NCBI GenBank assembly: GCA_021464525.1
Contig: JADRCO010000985.1
Coordinates: forward strand, 1-23,859
Direction of reading: 5' to 3'
Length of the DNA stretch: 23,859 nt
Origin: Rhizophagus sp. LPA8_4_AMF
Taxonomy: Eukaryota; Glomeromycota; Glomeromycetes; Glomerales; Glomeraceae
Under the pieces are notes generated by a model that was given only the letters and a program-made list of their open reading frames with translations, made no database searches and had not been told where the DNA came from. The position numbers and the translations under genes are program-made. Below, piece by piece: positions 12,227 to 19,386 of this stretch; within the stretch, counting starts at the first letter, position 1; each line of letters opens with the position of its first letter.

Positions 12227-13270
12227 AATTAAGAAATTTTCTATATAATATGAATTGATTATAAATAGTATATGAAAAATATTATAAATTAATTTGACAG
12301 TTATTGTATAGAAAAATTATGTATATAATTTTATAGCTATTACAATATATATAATATATAAAGTAATGCAAGTATAATAATTATTGAAAAAATACTTATT
12401 TATGATGCAATTTATTTAAGAAAATTCAAGTTTAATATCCAAAACCTGTACTTCAAAAATTTACTAATATTATTGAGTTAAAAGTAATATTATAATTATT
12501 ATTTCTTTGGTCATGGGTTCTGAAGTAAACTTCTTTAAATATAAATTAGTTCAAATGAAGCAACATTTCACAGGTTCTTCAGCATTCGTTTCTTTATGCT
12601 TTAAATAATCAAATTAATTTTTGTAAAATACGAATCAAATTTCTTTGTAGAACTAATTTTATATTTAAACTGTAGGAGATGAGTGCATTTGTTTATTTTT
12701 TATTTCATAAACAATATTTATTTTCATGTTATAAATTATAAAATTAGAATGGAATAAATATTACAAAAATAAAATATTAATAAAATAAAATTAAAAAATA
12801 AAAATAACAAATAAAATAAAATAGATTCAAAACAAAATGACCACAGATTGTATAACGCACTAAATAAAATCGTACGAAATTCCTAAGTATACATTTTATT
12901 CGATACAGCAGCAGTATTTTATAATCATGATATGATCATCATTATGTGACTTTAATTAATTTAAACTGTATAAAGCAAGGAAATTTATCCGGGAAGTATA
13001 TCTATTAGAAACTCGGAAATCATTTATCTTGATTTGGTTAATATGCTGCGTCTTCGGGATAATTGATCGAGACACATCACTGGCAGAATTAAAGATATAT
13101 CACAGAAATTATATTGAAGAGAATATTTCATACGTTTATATATAGAACAACTGCAGTTAAAAATTCATTTTATTAGAAAAAAAGATCTATAAAAAGTAAC
13201 TGAAATCAACTCAAAACAAATTTAATACACAAAAAAAAAAAATTATCCACGAAAAATATTGTTGGATTAT
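12227..13270. other. AT-rich spacer between MITE and F-box gene
   Basis: No gene is seen. An A-rich low-complexity tract of AAATAAAAT units lies at about 12755-12840. The last 100-300 bases before 13271 are likely the 3' UTR and downstream region of the minus-strand F-box gene. No polyadenylation site can be fixed from sequence alone. Confidence 0.45.
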
Positions 13271-14683
13271 TTAAAACCACTCAAAATGCCAATTATTATC
13301 ATGCCTTTTAATTACTCCTTCGGCTTTATATTTTTCTATCAAATCAGAAAATGGTTTCATATTATTGGCTTGACTGAATTGTAATATCATAGGATGTCTA
13401 CCTTTCCAATTATTAAAAAATAATTCCAAAGATTCTAATTTAATATTTCTATAAAGTGAATGAAAACCAAATTTAAACTTGAATAAATTTTTTGGTGATG
13501 ATTTGGCCAATATTTCGAATAAATTATCCCATTCAAACGCATCATCTACATTATTAATGATAAGATATAATCCATCTAAATATTTGCAATAAACTAATAA
13601 ATTTTCTAATTCTGAAATATTACAATTTCTAAATAATAATTTTAAACACCTAAGATTTGGACAATTTTGATAAATGACTTGAATGATCTTTTTATTTTCA
13701 ACTTCGCCGTGACGTATATAATCAATTTTTATTTCAAAAAGAAATCCATTTGTATTTTCAATTAAATCTGTTAAAATATTAATTGGAACTCGACTAGCTT
13801 TCAAAATTTGTAAGAAAGGTAAAGATAAATTCTTTAAACAATTCCATTCCATATCGTGTGAACTACCATCCAATTCTAAACCTTTTAAATTTACAAAAGA
13901 TGAGAGGATTTTTGTGGTAGGACTTTTAGTTATCTTAAAATATTGTATGGTATTTACATGTTTAATTAACGAATTTTCAAGAATTTTACAAAAAGACTCA
14001 TCAAAATTTTTGGAATATAAATCGGTTAAAAAATTTATACTTGAAATTTTTTTTTGAGCCTTAATCAATTCAATGATTTTATAATCATTATTTTTTACCT
14101 CGATAGTAAGACTCAATTTTTTAATTAATTTACAAATTTCTATTAATCCAACTAAAATATCATTATTTATGCTAGTACTACAATAAAGACATTCAATTCC
14201 TGAAAAACATCGTTCAGCTCCAGAAATATGATGTATTGGATAATCAAATTGTTTAGGTATATAAAGGTGCGTATATTTCGTATTTCCGTTAACAAAAAGT
14301 TCGAATATTTCACTTTTAACAATAAAAATATTATTTTTATTATTAATTGTGTTAATTACTTTCTGGATTTCATATAAATTTAAATGTCTACAAAAACTAA
14401 TATAATCAAATAAAGGTTTTTTATATGAATTTGTCGAAAGACTCAAATGTTGATTTAGATTATTCTTTGATTTATCTGATAAATGCGAAATTATTACGTT
14501 CAATAATTTCTTCTTTCGACGTTCCCAATCATCTCTTAAGAATTTCCAAGGATTATTCCATAAAAGTGGAATAATTATTTCGCAACAAGTCTTATTAATT
14601 GAAATACATGTATGAAGAGTATTATTATCATCACGTAATTCTTCAAATATCAAGCAAAGAATATCTCTATTTAATTTTGACAT
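13271..14683 (-). CDS. F-box protein with LRR-like C-terminal region (paralog 1)
   Basis: This is a 470-codon intronless gene. I chose the ATG at 14683 because the protein then begins MSKLNRD, exactly as in the paralog at 16286-17665. The frame stays open for 15 more codons upstream, but the first of those codons is TTG, not a normal nuclear start. Residues 3-49 form the F-box (LNRDILCLIFEELRDD, then TCISINKTCCEIIIPLLWNNPWKF). F-box proteins bind Skp1 through this helix bundle and present substrates to SCF ubiquitin ligases. The rest is rich in regularly spaced Leu/Ile/Asn and Cys-Pro-Asn-Leu turns (for example NCPNLRCLKLLF), typical of a degenerate leucine-rich solenoid that would bind the substrate. 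The C-terminus ends NWHFEWF, like the paralog's DFEWESP. No membrane or signal segment is seen. The substrate is unknown. Such genes number in the hundreds in Rhizophagus and evolve fast. Confidence 0.9.
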   Translation of the reverse strand: MSKLNRDILCLIFEELRDDNNTLHTCISINKTCCEIIIPLLWNNPWKFLRDDWERRKKKLLNVIISHLSDKSKNNLNQHLSLSTNSYKKPLFDYISFCRHLNLYEIQKVINTINNKNNIFIVKSEIFELFVNGNTKYTHLYIPKQFDYPIHHISGAERCFSGIECLYCSTSINNDILVGLIEICKLIKKLSLTIEVKNNDYKIIELIKAQKKISSINFLTDLYSKNFDESFCKILENSLIKHVNTIQYFKITKSPTTKILSSFVNLKGLELDGSSHDMEWNCLKNLSLPFLQILKASRVPINILTDLIENTNGFLFEIKIDYIRHGEVENKKIIQVIYQNCPNLRCLKLLFRNCNISELENLLVYCKYLDGLYLIINNVDDAFEWDNLFEILAKSSPKNLFKFKFGFHSLYRNIKLESLELFFNNWKGRHPMILQFSQANNMKPFSDLIEKYKAEGVIKRHDNNWHFEWF

Positions 14684-14721
14684 TTTTTTTGTTAAAAAAA
14701 ATTTTTGTTGAAAGGGAAAAG

Positions 14722-14730
14722 GGCGCAAAA
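14722..14730 (-). promoter_or_regulatory. GGCGCAAAA leader motif of F-box paralog 1
   Basis: GGCGCAAAA (as read on the plus strand) lies about 40 bases upstream of the ATG at 14683. It matches GGCGTAAAA found upstream of the other two F-box starts at 17769 and 22241, in the same orientation relative to the gene. The function is inferred only from position and recurrence. Confidence 0.35.
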
Positions 14731-15461
14731 AAAAAATAAATGTTCAAACTAGTATAGTATTTGCATGTTACATGTTGCACAAGGACCCGATCTGGTGATT
14801 TACGCCATTTATTATGTTTCATATGATGCATAATGCTTTACGAGAATTTAATCAAGACTTTTCTATTTATAATATGAAAACAATAATCATGCACGCCACA
14901 TAATTTGTTATAGGAAAAGATTTCAATGATAAGAATAAGGAAAGTTTAAATCATTTTAGATAACATACTAACCAAAAACTCAATTTCTTGTATGATCATC
15001 ATACATAATTGAGTTTATCGGATCAGCAATCAACTGGCAGGTTAATATTAAGAAAAACAAAAGATCAATATAATCATTTGTTTTTTTTCATACTAAAAAG
15101 ATGATATACCGTTAATTTTATAAATATTTGGTATTAGTTAAAATAGATATGCGTAAATTTCACAAAAAACAAAAATACTTATTACGTAAAATTGACTAAA
15201 TAAAATAGTATTCATTACAGTATAATCTCAAACTTTGGTAAACAAGCACCAATTATCAAAGGAAATGTTGCAAAATTTTATCACTATACAATGTGTAACT
15301 AGTTTAATATATCAAAAAATGCATGCTGATTTACTGATCGAGTAAAACGTTAGTTGAACTAGATCACGTTTAATGGATCACATGTAACCGATCATGTGCC
15401 TAATCAAGCGGAAAATTGTGTAGTAAATTTGTTAGGCACTATGACAATTACGATGGGTTAC
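14731..15461. other. intergenic region upstream of F-box paralog 1
   Basis: No gene is seen. It probably holds the promoter of the minus-strand F-box gene at its left end. It contains the hairpin at 14976-15016 and several GATCA(C/T)-type hexamers at about 15350-15400. The frame at 15396-15581 runs into the inverted-repeat element and is not considered real. Confidence 0.4.
14976..15016. repeat. 41-bp hairpin
   Basis: AAACTCAATT (14976-14985) pairs with AATTGAGTTT (15007-15016), and inside it TTGTATGAT pairs with the CATACAT side around a very short loop. This is a nearly perfect stem of about 18-19 pairs. It may be the core of a very small palindromic repeat. No function is known. Confidence 0.6.
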
Positions 15462-15785
15462 ACGAATGCCATTTTCCCGATATATCATTTGCTCATTTTC
15501 CCGAGCTGGATCATTTCCCGAAACTCCAATTTCCTTAATGCTAATATCTCTTTTTTTAAAATAGATTTTATTTATATTTAATAAATCACAATAACAAAAA
15601 TATTCCAGGTTTTAGATTTCTTTTTACTCATTCCATTTTGACTCGGCTATACGGTGCATAAAAATGATGACTGTCAAAGGATTATTTGATTTCTTACTAA
15701 TTAACAAAAATTTCAAACAAATATAAAGATATATTTAATAATAAAATAATACGGGAAATGTTATATTTGGGAAAATGACATTCGT
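15462..15785. mobile_element. small inverted-repeat element (MITE-like) with TTTTCCCGA motifs
   Basis: The left end ACGAATGCCATTTTCCC and the right end, read inward on the other strand, ACGAATGTCATTTTCCC differ at one base in 17. Weaker matching continues for some 10-15 bases (ATATATCATTT against ATATAACATTT). The element is about 324 bases and non-coding. TTTCCCGA motifs repeat inside the left end (near 15473, 15498 and 15512), with an inverted copy (ACGGGAAAT) near 15751, as at 475-601. No clear target duplication is visible, so the superfamily is open. Confidence 0.6.
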
Positions 15786-16285
15786 CCGACAAGGACATTA
15801 GATTAATCGATCAGAATTCATCAACATGATCTAAATTTATCTACAAATGCTCAACTTTATTTTTCTCGATCACCACTCAATCATTGGTATGTTAGACTCG
15901 AGCCATTGACTCGAACAAACACTGTTTGTCGTGTATAATCACTTATGCTCAATATGAAAACGTCCACGAACACGTCTACTTCATTTATTTAACCACTCTA
16001 AGTTTAATATTTGATTTAATCAGTTCTATTGTCTATTAATTGTACATCTTAGTTATTTCGTAAAACAAAAGAAATCCTAATTTTCATGGTGTTAAATTGA
16101 AATCTTTGAACGAATTCAGCTCAAAAGAAAATATTTATATAATATTTATTCATTTATTTAAAAATAATAATAATGCAACTTCTTAAAATCTACAAACGGT
16201 AGTCGTCAAATTATCCGACCAAAAATGTTTCGTGTATAGTTAGCAGTATATTGTAACATTCTTTCCTGTATGCAAGTATGATCGT
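15786..16285. other. spacer downstream of F-box paralog 2
   Basis: No gene is seen. The right-hand part is the presumed 3' UTR of the minus-strand gene ending at 16286. A short near-repeat, GACTCGAGCCATTGACTCGA, lies near 15895-15915. Confidence 0.4.
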
Positions 16286-17665
16286 TTACGGACTTTCCCA
16301 TTCAAAATCTCCGCGCAATTTATTAAAATGTTTAACTATTCCTTCTGATTCATACTTATTTAGCATGGCTTCTATATTTTTCATATTATTGAAATTCAAT
16401 AATATGGGACGTCTACCTTTCCATTCATCAAAAAATAGTTTTAAAGATTCAGATTTAGGTACGGGTACCTTAGAGAAAATTCTGAATCTAAATTTAAACA
16501 AACTAGTTGGTGATGATTTGTTCAATATTCTAAATAAATTATTCCAATCAAACGAAATTTCACAAGTGATAATATATAATACGCTTAAATATTGACAATT
16601 AATTAATAACTTTTCTAATTCTGAACTACTAACATTTCTAAACACTATTTTAAGAAATTTAAGATTTGGACAATTCTCACCAATAGCTTGGATAATTCTT
16701 TTATTATCATATCTATAATGAAATATATTATCTATATTTATTTCGATAAGAGATTTTTTCGTATTTCCAATTAAATTCACTAATGGTTGAATCGGAATAA
16801 ACATAGTTCTTAAAACTTGCAAGAAAGGTAAAGACAAATTCTCTAAGCAACTCCAATTACTTTCATATTCGCTACCCAATTCTAATACTTTTAAATTTAC
16901 AAAAGATGAAAGAATTTTTGTTGTTTGATCAAATACCTTAAAATATTGTACTGTATTTGCGTGTTTTGTTAATAGATTTAAGTAGGTATTACAAAAATTC
17001 TGACCTTTTTGTATACAATTATTTATGAGATTAACTTTAATTAATTTTTTAGGGGCTTCAATTAATCTAACAACTCCATGATTATTATTTTCTTCAATAA
17101 TAAGTTCCAATCCTTTAATAGATTTGATTATTTCTGTTAATCCAATTATAATATCATCATCATCTATGCCAGCATTACAACTTAAGAATTCAATTTCTGA
17201 GAGACAATGCTTAGCTCCAGGAATAAGATGTATTTTATCATTAAATTTATAGGGTATATAAAGATGTGTATATTTCCTATTTTCGTTAATGAAAATATTA
17301 AAAATTTCATTTTTAATACTAGTTACAATTTCATTCGTGGTAATTAATTTAATAATTTCACCTAAATGTAAATATCTACAAAATATAATATAATCAAATA
17401 AAGGTTTTTGATAAGAATTTTTCAAATAATCTATCCCTTGATTCTTTAAGTTATTTTTTGTTTCATCCGATAAATATGAAATAATTACGTTAAATAATAA
17501 AGCATCCTTTCCTTTAGTCAAATACTTCCAAGGATTTTTCCATAAAATTGGAATAATTATTTCACACCAAGTTTTGTTAACTAAAATACATGAAAAAAGT
17601 GCATTATTATTATGTTCCAATTCTTTTAATATTAAATAAAGAACATCTCTGTTTAATTTAGACAT
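16286..17665 (-). CDS. F-box protein with LRR-like C-terminal region (paralog 2)
   Basis: This 459-codon intronless gene starts at an ATG in the same context as paralog 1 (MSKLNRD). Residues 3-49 are the F-box (LNRDVLYLILKELEHN, then CILVNKTWCEIIIPILWKNPWKYL). It keeps the Trp and the LW-NPW end that are typical of these fungal F-boxes, whereas paralog 1 has Cys in place of the first Trp. The rest is a Leu/Ile/Asn-rich solenoid with NCPNLKFLKIVF-type turns. The proteins align over their whole length (KYTHLYIP, a GA..C motif, SLPFLQ and a closing FEW), so they are duplicates 1.6 kb apart in the same orientation. The likely role is substrate receptor of an SCF ubiquitin ligase in cytosol or nucleus; the substrate is unknown. 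The plus-strand frame at 16278-16595 is a shadow of this gene. Confidence 0.92.
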   Translation of the reverse strand: MSKLNRDVLYLILKELEHNNNALFSCILVNKTWCEIIIPILWKNPWKYLTKGKDALLFNVIISYLSDETKNNLKNQGIDYLKNSYQKPLFDYIIFCRYLHLGEIIKLITTNEIVTSIKNEIFNIFINENRKYTHLYIPYKFNDKIHLIPGAKHCLSEIEFLSCNAGIDDDDIIIGLTEIIKSIKGLELIIEENNNHGVVRLIEAPKKLIKVNLINNCIQKGQNFCNTYLNLLTKHANTVQYFKVFDQTTKILSSFVNLKVLELGSEYESNWSCLENLSLPFLQVLRTMFIPIQPLVNLIGNTKKSLIEINIDNIFHYRYDNKRIIQAIGENCPNLKFLKIVFRNVSSSELEKLLINCQYLSVLYIITCEISFDWNNLFRILNKSSPTSLFKFRFRIFSKVPVPKSESLKLFFDEWKGRRPILLNFNNMKNIEAMLNKYESEGIVKHFNKLRGDFEWESP

Positions 17666-17761
17666 TTTTCTTTTTTTTTTAGAAGGAATGTTTTAGAATT
17701 TTTTTTTTTTTTTTTTTTTTTTAGAATGAATTTTTTAGATTTTTTTTTTTTTTTTTTTTTT
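17665..17761 (-). repeat. poly(A) leader tracts (poly(T) on plus strand)
   Basis: Directly upstream of the F-box ATG, the plus strand shows T runs at 17665-17680 (one C inside), 17699-17722 (24 T) and 17740-17761 (22 T). They are separated by short AGAAGGAAT and AGAATGAAT blocks. In transcript sense this is an A-rich leader. A-rich 5' leaders also precede the other two F-box starts, but shorter. The T runs probably vary in length between strains and may be mis-sized in the assembly. Confidence 0.8.
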
Positions 17762-17768
17762 GCCAAAA

Positions 17769-17787
17769 GGCGTAAAATGATAGCTTA
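17769..17787 (-). promoter_or_regulatory. conserved upstream element of F-box paralog 2
   Basis: GGCGTAAAATGATAGCTTA (plus-strand reading) is repeated at 22241-22259 as GGCGTAAAATGATTGCTTA, with one mismatch in 19. Both lie upstream of minus-strand F-box starts: 104 bases here and 76 there, the difference being mostly the poly(T) expansion. Such a match in very AT-rich, fast-drifting DNA suggests either a promoter element or recent duplication of the promoter. Confidence 0.5.
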
Positions 17788-17789
17788 TG

Positions 17790-18420
17790 CAATAAGTTGT
17801 TGCACAACATCCGCGGTGATAATAGAAAAGTTATCACATATGTTAATTAGTACAAATTCTGAATCCGTACAAGTTTATGTTCAATTGTGCTTATGATAAT
17901 CTGTACAACGAGCAGCTTGTTAGGGTATCTAGGCGATTAACGAACAATAGTTATAGGAGAAGCAAGAAGCTGATGTAGTAGACTAGTAGTAAACCAGTAG
18001 TAGACCCAAAAAAAGAAAAAATTTTTTTTTCTTGGATGTTAGAAATCTGATTGTCGCGTAGATTTTATCTGGTTGGTCGGTTACATAGTACAATATGTAG
18101 ATTTCAGGGTTATTAAGCTAAAATGTATAAAATTATTATCGTTACACAGAAGCGACATTAGTCATGTGACTAATAACTGTCTGTAACAGGAATTCGCTAT
18201 AATTCCTGGGTCAGGATAATTGTTCCTGTCGCAATCTGTCAAGGAATTTGCATATAATTGTTCTTGTCGCACTATATAGTTCCCGACAGGATAATTGTTG
18301 CACAAATTTTAAATTTGGAGAGTAGAAACACGAAAATTCTCGTGCTAAAATTCACGTGACTTTACTCTCGCTCCCTTGACTTTAATTATTCTATTATAAA
18401 ATTATTAATATCGCCTATAG
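17790..18420. other. intergenic region with short repeats
   Basis: No gene. It contains an AGTAGTAGAC-type tandem near 17973-18004. The latter resembles GACGTAGTAGATCAG near 22355 upstream of the third F-box start, which extends the promoter similarity between those two loci. It also contains the triple repeat at 18213-18303. Confidence 0.4.
18213..18303. repeat. three-copy ATAATTGTTCYTGTCGCA repeat
   Basis: The motif ATAATTGTTCCTGTCGCA near 18216 recurs as ATAATTGTTCTTGTCGCA near 18254 and, cut short, as GATAATTGTTGCAC near 18290. Starts are 36-40 bases apart, and a CCCGACAGGATAAT link precedes the last copy. It is a short tandem array of unknown function, possibly a regulatory array or a transposon end. 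Confidence 0.5.
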
Positions 18421-18505
18421 GTGGGTTTGTCTATACGAAATTGGAGGGAATATCTAGGATCTGCTCCAGAATATGAAGAAACTTCTTCGTATATAACTAC
18501 TTTTT
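18421..18505 (+). pseudogene. orphan internal exon-like fragment
   Basis: An 85-base plus-strand segment is open in one frame (RNWREYLGSAPEYEE, then TSSYITTF). It is preceded exactly by a good 3' splice site (CGCCTATAG, with an ATTAAT branch-like motif 10-15 bases upstream) and followed exactly by a consensus donor, GTAAGT, at 18506. Its composition is richer in G and C than its surroundings. No partner exon was found on either side, so it is most likely a fragment of a host gene carried here by duplication. The protein family is not recognised. Confidence 0.4.
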
Positions 18506-19038
18506 GTAAGTTTGTCTGTTCTGTTTTAACATTATCATGATTAAATAATGGCAAAAATATAATTGAAGTTATATATTAGTTGTAGTATTGTACGTATTCA
18601 TATTGGTTAACGTCACCTCGTGACGCTAACCAATATAATTATAAAATTTATCACATGCACAGTACTTAAAAACTTACTTTTAATACAGATATTTAAAGAC
18701 TTATGTGGATTGCGAAGTAGAAATAGTCACTGTATAGTATATGCCGATTAGCCACACACGTGCACATTATGCATGAATTTAATTAATTGCATGAATAATG
18801 AAAAATTTGAAAAATTTTTTATGCGAAACATTTCCAGTGGGAGGTACAGTAATTTCCATGCCATTATGGAATGTTTCAGGATATTTTTATTTTTTTTTTG
18901 CTATCTGCTAATTGGTAAATTTTATGCAGGGGTCATGAAATTAAAGTGGCTAATTTAAAACAATGAAGATTAAACGGCATATTCCATAACAACAATTGTT
19001 ATATAAAAAAAGGAAAAAAAAATCTATTTTTAAAATAA
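18506..19038. other. intergenic region with hairpins
   Basis: No supported gene. The 61-codon frame at 18773-18958 (plus) spans a second imperfect inverted repeat (GAAACATT near 18825 against AATGTTTC near 18870) and has no domain, so I do not treat it as a gene. Confidence 0.4.
18600..18636. repeat. perfect-looking 17-bp stem hairpin
   Basis: ATATTGGTTAACGTCAC (18600-18616) and GTGACGCTAACCAATAT (18620-18636) pair with one mismatch around a 3-base loop. The stem is unusually GC-containing for this DNA and includes a CCAAT box and a GTGACG/CGTCAC core (half a CRE/ATF-type site) on each side. It may be a palindromic protein-binding site or the core of a tiny element. Confidence 0.65.
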
Positions 19039-19351
19039 TCAGCTTTGAATAAGTTTTGTGACTTCGGCACTTAACTTTTCTGGTGTTTCGTCTAAATCTA
19101 AATTATAAAAAAAGTTAGTATGCCGCCCATTCCTTAAAAGGGAAATTTAAACAATGAGATCGACATGAAATCATTGTTTAAATTTCCTTTTTTGGGAATG
19201 GGCGGAAAGTAAACATACGAAGATGTGAAACCATATCCAACCCTGTTATAAGACTTATAATACAATTTCGACTTGGTCACGATGTGGTTCAATTTTAATA
19301 ATTTCTGCAAAAGTTGTTATTTTTTTTGATTCTGAAGACTTTTTTTGACCA
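19039..19351 (-). pseudogene. alpha/beta-hydrolase gene, two 3'-terminal exons, truncated
   Basis: On the minus strand an exon at 19351-19219 follows a good acceptor (AATTACAG). It reads GQKKSSESKK and then TTFAEIIKIEPHRDQVEIVL in one frame and ITGLDMVSHL in another, so its frame is shifted once, near a 9-base near-duplication (GTATTATAA then GTCTTATAA). A GTATGT donor (19218-19213), a TACTAAC branch site (19120-19114) and a TTTAG acceptor bound a 121-base intron. The last exon, 19097-19039, reads LDETPEKLSAEVTKLIQS and stop. The pattern GH/SH-(hydrophobic)-LDExPE-(helix) is the C-terminal His motif and last helix of alpha/beta-hydrolase fold enzymes. The catalytic Ser part and all upstream exons are missing: the ATP-grasp gene starts 36 bases beyond, on the other strand. 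It is best read as a dead gene fragment of the host; the substrate is unknown. Confidence 0.6.
19123..19205. repeat. 83-bp palindrome inside the hydrolase-fragment intron
   Basis: Arms of 35 bases (19123-19157 and 19171-19205) match at 32 positions: CCGCCCATTCC and GGAAATTTAAACAATGA are exact on both sides of a 7-base variable stretch. The loop is 13 bases. The palindrome fills almost the whole inferred intron, ending 2 bases before the TACTAAC branch site on one side and 7 bases from the GTATGT donor on the other. It may be a small inverted-repeat transposon that landed in, or created, the intron. Confidence 0.8.
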
Positions 19352-19386
19352 CTGTAATTTAAAAATTACTCAATAAATTTAATTAA

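Noticed and set aside
14684-14728. 15-codon N-terminal extension of F-box paralog 1
   Set aside because: Its first codon is TTG, and both other F-box starts in the window begin at MS(K/E)LNRD after an A-rich leader; the extension is leader sequence.
14798-14806. TTTACGCC motif upstream of F-box paralog 1
   Set aside because: It resembles the reverse complement of GGCGTAAAA but stands in the opposite orientation; the same-orientation GGCGCAAAA at 14722 is the better counterpart.
16278-16595. 105-codon plus-strand open frame
   Set aside because: Lies entirely antisense over the 3' end of F-box paralog 2, which has clear family similarity.
18773-18958. 61-codon plus-strand open frame
   Set aside because: No domain, ends in a T-run-derived F-rich stretch and covers an imperfect inverted repeat.
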